From Vogesella sp. LIG4 (GTDB taxonomy: Bacteria > Pseudomonadota > Gammaproteobacteria > Burkholderiales > Chromobacteriaceae): a DNA stretch of 64,000 nt. Where the stretch lies: positions 963,846 through 1,027,845 of the forward strand of contig NZ_LT607802.1 of assembly GCF_900090205.1 (NCBI RefSeq). The letters are read 5' to 3'. A program made the translations under genes and the position numbers. The notes below the pieces were generated by a model. That model made no database searches. It was not told the origin of the DNA and worked only from the letters and a program-made list of their open reading frames with translations. Shown here in pieces: positions 48,661-57,453 of the stretch. The stretch's first letter is position 1. Each line of letters opens with the position of its first letter.

Positions 48661-50064
48661 ATGAGTGCACCCTCCTCCGGCTTGAGTCACGGGCTCAAGC
48701 AACGTCACGTCACCATGTTGTCGATTGCCGGCGTCATCGGCGCCGGCCTGTTCGTGGGCTCCGGCCACGCCATCGCCGAAGCCGGCCCCGCCGTACTGCT
48801 GGCCTACGGCATTGCCGGCCTGCTGGTAGTGCTGGTCATGCGCATGCTGGGCGAAATGGCCGTGGCCTCGCCCGATACCGGCTCGTTCTCCACCTATGCC
48901 GACCGCGCCATCGGCCACTGGGCCGGCTACATGATCGGCTGGCTGTACTGGTGGTTCTGGGTGCTGGTGATTCCGCTGGAAGCCAACGCCGCCGCCACCA
49001 TCCTGCACACCTGGTTCAGCGGCGTGCCGATGTGGCTGTTCGCACTGGGCATCACCATGCTGCTGACCATCACCAACCTGTTCAGCGTGAAGAACTACGG
49101 CGAGTTCGAGTTCTGGTTCGCACTGGTGAAAGTGATCGCCATCGTTGCCTTCCTGGCCATTGCCGGCGCCGCCATCTGCGGCCTGATTCCGGGCAGCCAG
49201 GTCAGCGGTGTGGCCAATCTGTTCAGCCACGGCGGCTTCATGCCCAACGGCTTCCAGGCAGTGCTGGGCGCCATGCTCACCACCATGTTCACCTTCCTCG
49301 GCACCGAGATCGTCACCATTGCCGCGGCGGAATCCGACAACCCGCAGCAGCAGATCACCAAGGCCACCAACTCGGTGGTATGGCGTATCTGTCTGTTCTA
49401 CCTGGGCTCCATCTTCGTGGTAACCGCGCTGGTGGCGTGGAACGACCCGGCACTGGCAGCGCAAGGCTCCTACCAGCGCACGCTGCAGCTGATCGGCATC
49501 CCCAATGCCAAGGCGATTGTTGACGTGGTGGTGCTGATTTCGGTGGCCAGCTGCCTGAACTCGGCGCTGTATACCGCCTCGCGCATGCTGTACTCGCTGG
49601 CCACCCGCCGCGATGCACTGCAGCAGTTCGGCAGCGTGGCCCCCAACGGCACGCCGCAGAAGGCTGTGCTGGGCTCCATGGTGGTGGGCTTCCTCACCGT
49701 GATCGCCAACTACCTGATGCCGAAGGAAGTGTTCGACATCCTGCTGGCCACCTCCGGCACCATCGCGCTGCTGGTCTACCTGGTGATTGCCATCTCCCAG
49801 CTGCGCATGCGCCAGCGCATGATCGCCGCCGGCGAAGCCCCGGCATTCAAGATGTGGCTGTTCCCGTGGCTGACCTGGGCAGTGATCCTGTTCATCTGCG
49901 CCGTGGTGGTGCTGATGGCGATTCGCCCGGACCATCGCATCGAAGTGATCGGCACCGGCGTGCTGACCGCGCTGCTGCTGGCGGTGGGCTGGGTACGCGC
50001 CCGCATGTTCGGCACCCCGTGGGCGCGCAGCAGCACGCTGCGCCCGGCCACCAGCCGCGCCTGA
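48661..50064 (+). CDS. gabP: GABA permease
   Basis: Proton-coupled amino acid permease of the APC superfamily, 467 residues, twelve membrane segments. Very close to E. coli GabP along its length: RHVTMLSIAGVIGAGLFVGSG, SPDTGSFSTYADRAIG, WLYWWFWVLVIPLEANAAA, SVKNYGEFEFW, AAESDNPQQQI and SCLNSALYTASRMLYSL. It imports GABA, the expected end-product of the arginine route after guanidinobutyrate hydrolysis. It is divergent from the MocR gene. Start ATG 48661; ribosome site weak. Confidence 0.93.
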   Translation: MSAPSSGLSHGLKQRHVTMLSIAGVIGAGLFVGSGHAIAEAGPAVLLAYGIAGLLVVLVMRMLGEMAVASPDTGSFSTYADRAIGHWAGYMIGWLYWWFWVLVIPLEANAAATILHTWFSGVPMWLFALGITMLLTITNLFSVKNYGEFEFWFALVKVIAIVAFLAIAGAAICGLIPGSQVSGVANLFSHGGFMPNGFQAVLGAMLTTMFTFLGTEIVTIAAAESDNPQQQITKATNSVVWRICLFYLGSIFVVTALVAWNDPALAAQGSYQRTLQLIGIPNAKAIVDVVVLISVASCLNSALYTASRMLYSLATRRDALQQFGSVAPNGTPQKAVLGSMVVGFLTVIANYLMPKEVFDILLATSGTIALLVYLVIAISQLRMRQRMIAAGEAPAFKMWLFPWLTWAVILFICAVVVLMAIRPDHRIEVIGTGVLTALLLAVGWVRARMFGTPWARSSTLRPATSRA

Positions 50065-50096
50065 TTTTTGTTTGACCCTGCTGTGTCCCAGCACTC

Positions 50097-50126
50097 GCCC
50101 GTCGCCTGCGCGACGGGCATTTTTTT
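50097..50126 (+). terminator. Rho-independent terminator of gabP
   Basis: GCCCGTCGC (50097-50105), loop CTGC, GCGACGGGC (50110-50118), followed by a run of seven T (50120-50126). A REP-like CCGGAT...ATCCGGGCTAC unit follows (50130-50172). Confidence 0.9.
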
Positions 50127-50222
50127 GCCTGTAGCCGTGCCCCGGATTCGCCTACGGCTTATCCGGGCTACAACTGGTCGCTTTGCAGGGTAGGGTTGGC
50201 CGCAGCAACAAGTTCACAAGGA

Positions 50223-50560
50223 TGCGGCCAACGTTGTGAGGCACCCAAACTGCCCCACGGGGAGCGCCGGCAAAAACGGTATCCGCAAGGTTTTAAGCGG
50301 CCGCTTTGTCTGAGCCGCGCGACGTTAGCGCGCGGCGAGTTCGGCCGCGCCTTGCGGGTGCCGTTTTTGACGGGGTTTCGCGGACCACCATTGATTTTTT
50401 GAATCATCCGGCGAGCGGGGGTGGAGGGGGAGGCGGCACGCCCCCCTCCCCGTACGCCGGGCGGAACCGGCGACTTCAATCAACATCCGCGCAGCGGATT
50501 CCACCCCCGACAACACCAACAAGGCGCCGCGGTAAACGTTGGGCTTCGCTTCGCTCAACC
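50223..50560 (+). repeat. Dispersed structured repeat family A, copy A4
   Basis: It begins with the uptake-like motif TGCGGCCAACGTT (50223-50235). Outer stem CCGCAAGG (50283-50290) with CCTTGCGG (50350-50357); middle stem GCGGCCG/CGGCCGC; inner hairpin CCGCGCG (50315-50321), ACGTTAG (50322-50328), CGCGCGG (50329-50335). The variable module is a G-rich/C-rich inverted repeat around 50427-50453. It fills most of the 671-bp gap between gabP and tolQ, where no gene is supported. Confidence 0.75.
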
Positions 50561-50613
50561 GCAACCTACGTGCCGAAAGCCCGGTAACGCCGGGCGTTCC
50601 GCCGACGATGCCC

Positions 50614-50661
50614 AACGTTGGCCGCATGCGGCGGAACGCCCCGCTGGGGCTTCCGCCCTAC
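50614..50661. repeat. Uptake-like motif followed by a GGCGGAA...TTCCGCC element
   Basis: AACGTTGGCCGCA (50614-50626), then arms GGCGGAA and TTCCGCC around a CGCCCC/GGGGC hairpin ending in CCCTAC (50661). The same pairing of motif and hairpin occurs at 31421-31471. Confidence 0.6.
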
Positions 50662-50683
50662 GCATCGGTACCGTCACATGAAA

Positions 50684-50713
50684 AAAGCCGCCCACCCGAA
50701 GGTGAGCGGCTTT
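50684..50713 (-). terminator. Rho-independent terminator of tolQ
   Basis: A 13-bp stem with one mismatch (AAAGCCGC...GCGGCTTT) and loop CGAA, followed on the minus strand by a T-run from 50686 down to 50681. It lies 22 bases past the tolQ stop. Confidence 0.85.
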
Positions 50714-50735
50714 GCCTTGTACGCAGCAAGCCGGC

Positions 50736-51404
50736 TTAGCGTGCCGCCAGCCGCTGCAGGATGTTGGAGAACTCCTCCATGAAGGCATCGAAGCGCCCGG
50801 CCAGACGGTCCACATCGGCGGCAAAGCGGTTGTAGGCCACTACCGCCGGAATCGCCGCGAACAGGCCGATGGCGGTGGCGATCAGCGCCTCGGCAATACC
50901 CGGCGCCACGGTGGCCAGCGTGGCCTGGCCGGCATTACCCAGCCCGATGAAGGCATGCATGATGCCCCACACCGTGCCGAACAGGCCGATATACGGGCTC
51001 ACCGAGCCCACGGTGGCGAGGAAAGCGTTGTGGTGGTCCAGCGCATCCAGCTCGCGCTGTGCGGCGGCGCGCATGGCGCGGCGGGCGCCGTCCAGCTGGT
51101 CGGAGGCATCCATGCCGTTCTGGCGGCGCAGCTTGAGGAATTCGGCAAAGCCGGCCTGGAACAGCTTCTCGCTGCCGGAGGCGTCGGTATTCACCCGCGA
51201 AGTCTCGTACAGGCTGGTGAGGTCCACGCCGCTCCAGAATTTCTGCTCGAAATCCTGGGTGGCGCGGCGGGTGCGGCTCAGCACCACCAGCTTGTTGAAG
51301 ATGATGCCCCAGGACAACAGCGACAGCAGCACCAGACCCGCCATCACCAGCTGCACCGGCAGGCTGGCGTGGACGATCAGGCTGAACATGGAAATTTCCT
51401 GCAC
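50736..51404 (-). CDS. tolQ: TolQ, inner-membrane motor protein of the Tol-Pal system
   Basis: 222 residues, three membrane segments. With TolR it forms the proton-driven motor that energises TolA and outer-membrane constriction. It is close to E. coli TolQ: SLYETSR, GSEKLFQAGFAEFLKLRR, ATVGSVSPYIGLFGTVWGIMHAFIGLG and APGIAEALIATAIGLFAAIPAVVAYNRF. The start is GTG 51404, with AAGGAG five bases upstream and an N-terminal length matching E. coli. Unusually, no tolR, tolA, tolB or pal follows; a terminator and repeat A4 lie directly downstream. Confidence 0.93.
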   Translation of the reverse strand: MQEISMFSLIVHASLPVQLVMAGLVLLSLLSWGIIFNKLVVLSRTRRATQDFEQKFWSGVDLTSLYETSRVNTDASGSEKLFQAGFAEFLKLRRQNGMDASDQLDGARRAMRAAAQRELDALDHHNAFLATVGSVSPYIGLFGTVWGIMHAFIGLGNAGQATLATVAPGIAEALIATAIGLFAAIPAVVAYNRFAADVDRLAGRFDAFMEEFSNILQRLAAR

Positions 51405-51419
51405 ATTGGCTCCTTGCGA

Positions 51420-51992
51420 TCAGCGCAGCACGCGGCCGCTGTCCAGATCGATGATGGTGGAAGGTTTGCGGCGCTTGCCGATGCGGCCATCCAGCGTCAG
51501 CACCTGCTCGCCGAACTCCTGGCGGCAGGCACGGGCGCTGCGCAGCGATTTCTGCCCGGCGCGGTTGGCCGAGGTGGACACCAGCGGCGAGCCCAGCGCC
51601 AGGCACAGCGCGGCAGCCGGGCCGTGCGCGGTGATGCGCACCGCGATCTTGTCGTGCCGGCCGCGCAGCAGCTGCGGCACCCGGCGCGAGGCCGGCAGCA
51701 AAAAGGTGTACGGGCCGGGCCAGTAGCGGTTCACCACCGCCAGCTGTGCCGGCGTCAGTGGGCGGATCAGCGGGCGCAGCTGTTCAAGGTTGGCCGCAAT
51801 CACGATCAGCCCCTTGTGGTTGGGGCGGGCCTTGATGGCGAGGATGCGGCGGATGGCGCGCACATTGAACGGGTCACAGCCCAGGCCGAAGCAGGACTCG
51901 GTGGCATAGGCCAGGACACCGCCGTGGCGGAAGCGGGCGCGGGCGGCATGCAGCGCGCCGGCGCGGGGCAGTTGCGGCAACAGTGTTCTCAC
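51420..51992 (-). CDS. tsaC: Threonylcarbamoyl-AMP synthase
   Basis: First enzyme of the t6A37 tRNA modification, making threonylcarbamoyl-AMP from threonine, bicarbonate and ATP. 190 residues from GTG 51992, the usual TsaC length; GTG 52037 would add 15 residues without family support. Motifs: YATESCFGLGCDP, the KxR loop IKARPNHKGLIVIA and the STSANRAG signature. It is 15 bases upstream of tolQ. An uptake-like motif is in the gene (51786-51798). Confidence 0.92.
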   Translation of the reverse strand: MRTLLPQLPRAGALHAARARFRHGGVLAYATESCFGLGCDPFNVRAIRRILAIKARPNHKGLIVIAANLEQLRPLIRPLTPAQLAVVNRYWPGPYTFLLPASRRVPQLLRGRHDKIAVRITAHGPAAALCLALGSPLVSTSANRAGQKSLRSARACRQEFGEQVLTLDGRIGKRRKPSTIIDLDSGRVLR

Positions 51993-52051
51993 GTGGGTGG
52001 CAATAGGGCAAGCAAGCTGGACAGACCATGCGGCCACGGGCCGGGTTCCGC

Positions 52052-52771
52052 TCAGTCGCGCAGATAATGGGCGTTGATTTTAGCGACAGTGCCGTCTTTC
52101 TGCATCTTGTGCAGCGTGTCGTTGAGTTGGCCCACCAGCTGGTCGCTCAGGCCAAGGTTGCAGGCCAGGTACATGAAGGTGGTGTTGAAGGTGAGCACCG
52201 GGCGGATATTGCCGGCCTTCTCGCGCGCCGCCAGCTGCGCGCCGATGTACTTGCCGGTGGCCCAGTAGTCGATGCGCCCGGCCTGCAGCTTGCGCACGTT
52301 CTGCTCGTCGCTGTTGGCCAGGTCCACGTCGAAATTGCGGGCGATCAGGTACTGCGCCACCGCGTCGCCGGCATAGCCGCCCAGGCGGTAGCGGCGCGCA
52401 TCCTCCAGGGTATTGGGCACCCGTGGATTGTCGCTGCGCGCGTACAGCACCCACGGGTTTTCCGCTACCGGGCCTATCCACTTGAACAGGCTTTCGCGCG
52501 GGTCGGTGCGGGTGGTGGAGTAGACGCAGGTGCCCGGCTCCAGCACCGCGCGGTTGAAGGCGCGCAGCCAGGGCAGCAGTTCGATGCTGTAGCGGATGCC
52601 GTTGCGCTGCATCAGCTCGCGCACGATATCGGTGGCGGAGCCGCTGATCTGGCTGTTGGCCGCCAGCATATTGAACGGCGGGTAGTCCTCGGTGAGCAGC
52701 CTGAGCGTGACCGGATCGGCCGCCCAGGCCGTGGCGGCAAGCAACAACAGGCCGAATGCTAGAAGGCGCAT
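52052..52771 (-). CDS. Orphan periplasmic solute-binding protein, family 3
   Basis: 239 residues from ATG 52771 (GGGGGA placed better for it than for the ATG at 52777). Signal peptide RLLAFGLLLLAATAWA. Fold motifs: LRLLTEDYPPFNML, SGSATDIVRELMQRNGI, WIGPVAENPWVLYAR, YRLGGYAGDAVAQYL and GRIDYWATGKYIG. A cysteine pair may be present (C in GTCVYSTTR and LACNLG). No transporter genes adjoin it; it may precede tsaC-tolQ in one transcript. Confidence 0.83.
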   Translation of the reverse strand: MRLLAFGLLLLAATAWAADPVTLRLLTEDYPPFNMLAANSQISGSATDIVRELMQRNGIRYSIELLPWLRAFNRAVLEPGTCVYSTTRTDPRESLFKWIGPVAENPWVLYARSDNPRVPNTLEDARRYRLGGYAGDAVAQYLIARNFDVDLANSDEQNVRKLQAGRIDYWATGKYIGAQLAAREKAGNIRPVLTFNTTFMYLACNLGLSDQLVGQLNDTLHKMQKDGTVAKINAHYLRD

Positions 52772-52835
52772 GACCATTCCCCCGCTGGCAATACGCTTTC
52801 AGTCTAGACAGCAAACACCGCTGGCCAAAAACAGA

Positions 52836-52857
52836 AACGGCGCCCGTAGGCGCCGTT
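52836..52857 (-). terminator. Probable terminator of purD
   Basis: AACGGCGCC (52836-52844), loop of four, GGCGCCGTT (52849-52857), followed on the minus strand by a T-rich stretch with one interruption (TTTCTGTTTTT). An uptake-like motif (52866-52878) lies between it and the purD stop. Confidence 0.65.
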
Positions 52858-52877
52858 GTCTGCCATGCGGCCAACGT

Positions 52878-54155
52878 TTACTTCTGGCGGCCGATGGCGC
52901 GGTTGCCGATGTCGCGGCGCAGCTGCTTGCCGGCAAACTGGATCTGGTCGGCCACGGCGTAGGCTTTCTGCTGGGCAATCCTCACGCTGTCACCCAGGCC
53001 CACCACGCACAGCACGCGGCCGCCGCTGGTCACCAGCTGGCCGCCGGCATCGAAGCTGGAGCCGGCATGGAAGGTCATGGTGTCTTCGCTGTCGGCCGGA
53101 ATCTGGCTGATCAGGTCGCCCTTGCGCGGCGCGTCCGGGTAGCCTTCGGCTGCCAGTACCACGCCCAGCGCCACGCGGCGGTCCCAGTCGGCTTCCACCG
53201 TATCCAGCTTGCCGTTGACGCCGGCTTCCAGCAGCACGGTGAAGTCGGACTTCAGGCGCGCCATGATGGGCTGGGTTTCCGGGTCGCCGAAGCGGCAGTT
53301 GAACTCGATGGTGAACGGGTTGCCGCTGGCGTCGATCATCAGCCCGGCGTACAGGAAGCCGGTGTACGGCTGGCCGTCGGCCTTCATGCCGCGCACGGTG
53401 GGCAGAATGATCTCGCGCATCACGCGGGCATGCACTTCCGGGGTAACCACCGGAGCCGGGCTGTAGGCGCCCATGCCGCCGGTGTTGGGGCCCTGGTCGC
53501 CATCCTTCAGCCGCTTGTGGTCCTGGCTGGTAGCCATGGCCAGCACGTGCTCGCCATCCACCATCACGATGAAGCTGGCTTCCTCGCCCTGCAGGAAGTC
53601 TTCGATCACCACGCGTGCGCCGGCATCGCCCATCTTGTTGCCCACCAGCATGTCGTCGATGGCGGCATGCGCTTCGTCCAGCGTCATCGCCACCACCACG
53701 CCCTTGCCGGCGGCCAGGCCGTCGGCCTTGATCACGATGGGCGCGCCCTTGCGGCCAACGTAGTCATGCGCGGCGGCGGCATCGCTGAAGGTTTCGTAGC
53801 CGGCGGTGGGGATGCCGTGGCGCTTCATGAACGCCTTGGCGAAATCCTTGGAGCTTTCCAGCTGCGCGCAGAACTGCGTCGGGCCGAAGATCTTCAGCCC
53901 GGCAGCGCGGAAGGCATCCACCACGCCGGCGGCCAGCGGCGCCTCGGGGCCGACCACGGTCAGCTCCACCTTCTCGGCGCGGGCGAATTCCACCAGCTCG
54001 GCAATGGCGGTGATGGGCACATTGGTCAGGTAGGCATCCAGCTCGGTGCCGGCGTTGCCCGGCGCCACGAATACCTTGGACACGCGCGGGGACTGCGCAA
54101 TGCGCCAGGACAGCGCGTGCTCGCGGCCGCCGGAACCGATGACAAGTACTTTCAT
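52878..54155 (-). CDS. purD: Phosphoribosylamine-glycine ligase (GAR synthetase)
   Basis: ATP-grasp enzyme of purine synthesis, 425 residues. Motifs: VIGSGGREHALSW, VVGPEAPLAAGVVD, IVIKADGLAAGKGV, SQDHKRLKDGDQGPNTGGMGAY and EFNCRFGDPETQ. It is downstream of purH with a 94-bp gap that holds a REP-like hairpin. Two uptake-like motifs are associated (53750 inside, 52866 at the end). Confidence 0.98.
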   Translation of the reverse strand: MKVLVIGSGGREHALSWRIAQSPRVSKVFVAPGNAGTELDAYLTNVPITAIAELVEFARAEKVELTVVGPEAPLAAGVVDAFRAAGLKIFGPTQFCAQLESSKDFAKAFMKRHGIPTAGYETFSDAAAAHDYVGRKGAPIVIKADGLAAGKGVVVAMTLDEAHAAIDDMLVGNKMGDAGARVVIEDFLQGEEASFIVMVDGEHVLAMATSQDHKRLKDGDQGPNTGGMGAYSPAPVVTPEVHARVMREIILPTVRGMKADGQPYTGFLYAGLMIDASGNPFTIEFNCRFGDPETQPIMARLKSDFTVLLEAGVNGKLDTVEADWDRRVALGVVLAAEGYPDAPRKGDLISQIPADSEDTMTFHAGSSFDAGGQLVTSGGRVLCVVGLGDSVRIAQQKAYAVADQIQFAGKQLRRDIGNRAIGRQK

Positions 54156-54165
54156 GGCTTCTCTC

Positions 54166-54199
54166 TGTAGGGCGGAAGCCCCGCCAGGGGCGTTCCGCC
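54166..54199. repeat. REP-like GGCGGAA...TTCCGCC element between purH and purD
   Basis: GTAGGGCGGAAGCCCC ... GGGGCGTTCCGCC forms an interrupted hairpin inside the pur operon. It may stabilise the upstream purH mRNA end or slow entry into purD. The family recurs at 31437, 50626, 61212 and 61687. Confidence 0.6.
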
Positions 54200-54249
54200 T
54201 GCAAAAACAAAACGAATCAGGGCGCCTGCTCGCGCAGCGCCCCGTAGCC

Positions 54250-55827
54250 TTAGTGGCGGAAGTGGCGTACGCCGGTCAGCACCATGGCGATGCCGTGCTC
54301 GTCGGCGGCGGCAAATACTTCGTCGTCACGCATGGAGCCACCCGGCTGGATGATGGCCTTGATGCCCTGCTCGGCGATCACGTCGATGCCGTCGCGGAAC
54401 GGGAAGAAGGCATCGGAGGAAGCGACGGCACCCTGCAGGGTCAGGCCGGCATCCTGCGCCTTGCGGGCGGCAATGCGGGTGGAGTCCACGCGGCTCATCT
54501 GGCCGGCGCCGATACCGGCGGTCTGGCCATTCTTGCAGAATACGATGGCGTTGGACTTCACGTACTTGGCCACGCGCCAGGCGAACAGCAGGTCGGCCAT
54601 TTCCTGTTCGGTCGGGGCACGCTTGGTCACTACGCGCAGCTCGTCCAGGCCTACGTTGCGGATGTCCGGGGTCTGCACCAGTACGCCGCCGCCCACGCGC
54701 TTCAGTTCGTAGCGGTTGGCGCCGGCTTCCAGCGGAATCTCCAGCACGCGCACGTTCTTCTTGGCCGCGATCAGCGCCTTGGCTTCATCGGTGAACGCCG
54801 GTGCCAGCAGCACTTCCAGGAACTGGCCGGTTACCGCTTCCACGGTTTCGGCATCCACCGGGCGGTTGAAGGCGATGATGCCGCCGAAGGCGCTGGTGGT
54901 GTCGGTGGCGAACGCCAGCTTGTAGGCGGTCAGGGTGTCGGCGGCAATGGCCACGCCGCACGGGTTGGCATGCTTCACGATCACGCAGGCCGGGGCGTCG
55001 AAGGTTTTCACCGCTTCCCACGCCGCATCGGCGTCGGCGATGTTGTTGTAGGACAATTCCTTGCCCTGCAGCTGGCGGTAGTTGGCGATGGAGCCGGCAG
55101 CCGGGTCCAGGTCGCGGTAGAAGGCGGCCGCCTGGTGCGGGTTCTCGCCGTAGCGCATGTCCTGCACCTTGATGAACTGGGCGTTCAGGCGGTTCGGGAA
55201 GGCGAAGCGTTCCGGCACGCCGCTGTCCACGCCTTCGGCCAGGCTGGTCAGGTAGTTGGAGATGGCGCCATCGTAGGCGGCAGTGTGGGTGAAGGCTTTC
55301 TTCGACAGGTTCAGGCGGGTGAGCTTGGACAGCTTGCCGGCATTGGCCTGCATCTCGTCAACCAGCGCCACGTAGTCTTCGGCATCGGTCACGATGGCCA
55401 CGTGCTGCCAGTTCTTGGCGGCGGAGCGCACCATGGTCGGGCCGCCGATGTCGATGTTCTCGATGGCGTCTTCCAGCGTGCAGTCGGACTTGGCGATGGT
55501 GGCTTCGAACGGGTAGAGGTTCACGCATACCAGGTCGATGTTGCCGATGCCGTGCTCCTGCATGGTGGCCACGTGCTCCGGCAGGTCGCGACGGCCGAGG
55601 ATGCCGCCGTGCACTTTCGGGTGCAGGGTCTTCACGCGGCCGTCCAGCATTTCCGGAAAGCCGGTGTAGTCCGATACGTCGATCACCGGCACGCCGGCAT
55701 CGCGCAGCAGCTTGGAAGTGCCGCCGGTGGAAAGGATTTCAACGCCAAAGCCGGCCAGTGCCTGGGCAAATGCCAGCACGCCGGTTTTGTCAGAAACGCT
55801 GATCAGCGCACGTTCGATCTTGGTCAT
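54250..55827 (-). CDS. purH: Bifunctional AICAR transformylase / IMP cyclohydrolase
   Basis: Last two steps of IMP synthesis, 525 residues. N-terminal cyclohydrolase domain ([46 protein letters not shown]) and C-terminal transformylase ([13 protein letters not shown] with the catalytic Lys-His, [34 protein letters not shown]). Full length. It is followed by purD on the same strand; fis lies 174 bp upstream, separated by a terminator. Confidence 0.98.
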   Translation of the reverse strand: MTKIERALISVSDKTGVLAFAQALAGFGVEILSTGGTSKLLRDAGVPVIDVSDYTGFPEMLDGRVKTLHPKVHGGILGRRDLPEHVATMQEHGIGNIDLVCVNLYPFEATIAKSDCTLEDAIENIDIGGPTMVRSAAKNWQHVAIVTDAEDYVALVDEMQANAGKLSKLTRLNLSKKAFTHTAAYDGAISNYLTSLAEGVDSGVPERFAFPNRLNAQFIKVQDMRYGENPHQAAAFYRDLDPAAGSIANYRQLQGKELSYNNIADADAAWEAVKTFDAPACVIVKHANPCGVAIAADTLTAYKLAFATDTTSAFGGIIAFNRPVDAETVEAVTGQFLEVLLAPAFTDEAKALIAAKKNVRVLEIPLEAGANRYELKRVGGGVLVQTPDIRNVGLDELRVVTKRAPTEQEMADLLFAWRVAKYVKSNAIVFCKNGQTAGIGAGQMSRVDSTRIAARKAQDAGLTLQGAVASSDAFFPFRDGIDVIAEQGIKAIIQPGGSMRDDEVFAAADEHGIAMVLTGVRHFRH

Positions 55828-55963
55828 GGTTTACCACTTTCAAAGTTAACGTAGCCGCAAGCAGGCTTGCGGCCAACTTAAATGCTGTCTGCCGGCGGCG
55901 CGCCCGCGCCACCAGCCTGGTGATCCCGTCCCCCGCCCCTGCTTTGCAGGGGAGTTCGCTAGT

Positions 55964-55996
55964 CAAAAGAAAAGCCACCCGGGTACACGGGTGGCT
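55964..55996 (-). terminator. Rho-independent terminator of fis
   Basis: AGCCACCCG (55973-55981), loop of six, CGGGTGGCT (55988-55996), followed on the minus strand by a T-rich run (55964-55973). A second hairpin CCCCTGC-TTT-GCAGGGG (55936-55952) follows it. Confidence 0.85.
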
Positions 55997-56001
55997 AGGG
56001 T

Positions 56002-56238
56002 TCAGATCAGGTCGTAGGCCTTCATCTTCTTGCGCAGTGTGTTGCGATTGAGGCCCAGTAGTTCGGCCGCGCGCGTCTGGTTGCCCTGGGTGTGGACCAG
56101 CACCACTTCCAGCAGCGGTTTTTCCACACAGGCCAGCACCATGTCGTAGATGGCCGCCGGCGTCTCCCCGTCCAGGTCGCGGAAGTACTGCTCCATCGCC
56201 AAGCGCACGCTCAAGGAAATATCGTCATTATTCTGCAT
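56002..56238 (-). CDS. fis: DNA-binding protein Fis
   Basis: Nucleoid-associated regulator, 78 residues, shorter than the 98 of E. coli but normal for betaproteobacteria. The C-terminal helix-turn-helix is TRAAELLGLNRNTLRKKMKAYDLI; the N-terminal part carries the dimer helices (VRLAMEQYFRDL). It lies 24 bp downstream of dusB, the same dusB-fis order as in enterobacteria, and probably shares its promoter. Confidence 0.97.
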   Translation of the reverse strand: MQNNDDISLSVRLAMEQYFRDLDGETPAAIYDMVLACVEKPLLEVVLVHTQGNQTRAAELLGLNRNTLRKKMKAYDLI

Positions 56239-56262
56239 GATGTTATCGACTATTCCGGGTTC

Positions 56263-57291
56263 TCAATCGGCTACCGCGTCGGTCTCGGCCACGCTGTCTG
56301 CCAGGTATTCCAGCCGCTCGGAATGCTCCGCCAGCCAGTTGAAATATTGCGCCACCGCCTGTTGCTGCTCGGCGGTACTTTCCAGCCGGTACATTGCCTG
56401 GCGGAAGTCGTTGCTGCCGCGCAGCCCCTTGGTGTACCAGGCGATGTGCTTGCGCGCGATGCGGCAGCCGCTGTATTCGCCGTAGAAGTCGTACAGCTCC
56501 GTCAGATGTGCACCCATCACCGCCGCAATGTCGGTGATGCGCGGCGGCGGCAGGGTCTCGCCGCTGTCCAGGTAGTGCTGGATCTCGCGGAAGATCCACG
56601 GCCGGCCCTGCGCGGCGCGGCCGATCATGATGGCGTCGGCGCCGGTGTAATCCAGTACGTATTTCGCTTTTTGCGGGCTGTCGATGTCGCCGTTGGCCAC
56701 CACCGGAATGCTGATCGCCTGCTTTACCGCGGCAATGGTGTCGTACTCGGCGGCGCCGCGGTACATGTCCTCGCGGGTGCGGCCGTGCAGCGCCAGGGCG
56801 GCGATGCCGGCATCCTCGGCCATGCGCGCCACCTGCAGCGCGGTCTTCACGTCACTGCTCCAGCCGGTGCGGGTCTTCAGCGTTACCGGCACGTCCACCG
56901 CCTTCACCACCTGCTCCAGGATGCGGCCAACGTTGTCCAGGTCGCGCAGCAGCGCCGAGCCGGCAGCCACGTTGCACACCTTCTTCGCCGGGCAGCCCAT
57001 GTTGATGTCGATGATCTGCGCACCGTGCTCCACGTTCAGCCGCGCGGCATCGGCCAGCATCTGCGGCTCTCCGCCAGCGATCTGCACCACGATGGGTTCC
57101 ACTTCGCCTTCGTGATTCGCCCGCCGCAGCGTCTTGGGCGTGGTCCACAGCGCCTTGTTGGCGGTGATCATTTCCGACACCGCCATCCCGGCGCCCATCT
57201 TCTTGCACAGCATGCGGAACGGCCGGTCGGTCACGCCCGCCATGGGCGCCACGATCAGGCGGTTCTTGAGCTGGTAAGGGCCGATTTGCAT
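56263..57291 (-). CDS. dusB: tRNA-dihydrouridine synthase B
   Basis: FMN-dependent reduction of uridine in tRNA D-loops; 342 residues. Motifs: APMAGVTDRPFRMLCKK near residue 15, INMGCPAKKVCN with the catalytic cysteine, LKTRTGW, LHGRTREDMY and VVANGDI before MIGRAAQGRPWIF. First gene of dusB-fis. A sigma-70 promoter is visible upstream. Confidence 0.97.
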   Translation of the reverse strand: MQIGPYQLKNRLIVAPMAGVTDRPFRMLCKKMGAGMAVSEMITANKALWTTPKTLRRANHEGEVEPIVVQIAGGEPQMLADAARLNVEHGAQIIDINMGCPAKKVCNVAAGSALLRDLDNVGRILEQVVKAVDVPVTLKTRTGWSSDVKTALQVARMAEDAGIAALALHGRTREDMYRGAAEYDTIAAVKQAISIPVVANGDIDSPQKAKYVLDYTGADAIMIGRAAQGRPWIFREIQHYLDSGETLPPPRITDIAAVMGAHLTELYDFYGEYSGCRIARKHIAWYTKGLRGSNDFRQAMYRLESTAEQQQAVAQYFNWLAEHSERLEYLADSVAETDAVAD

Positions 57292-57327
57292 GGCAAATGA
57301 AAGGGATGGCTACGGAAAAGGGTCGCC

Positions 57328-57356
57328 ATTGTACTGCCTTTTATCGCGGTGGTAAA
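57328..57356 (-). promoter_or_regulatory. Sigma-70 promoter of dusB-fis
   Basis: On the minus strand: -35 TTTACC (57351-57356), 17-bp spacer, -10 TACAAT (57328-57333). It is AT-rich upstream (57354-57382) and starts about 30 bases before the dusB ATG. Confidence 0.6.
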
Positions 57357-57453
57357 AAGCTTTTTGCCTATTTTTTAAGCTATGACAATAGCCAGCGGAA
57401 ATGCTGCAAAGCGGTGCGCGGCAGCCTTGGCCGCCGCGTGAAGAAGAGGGTGG

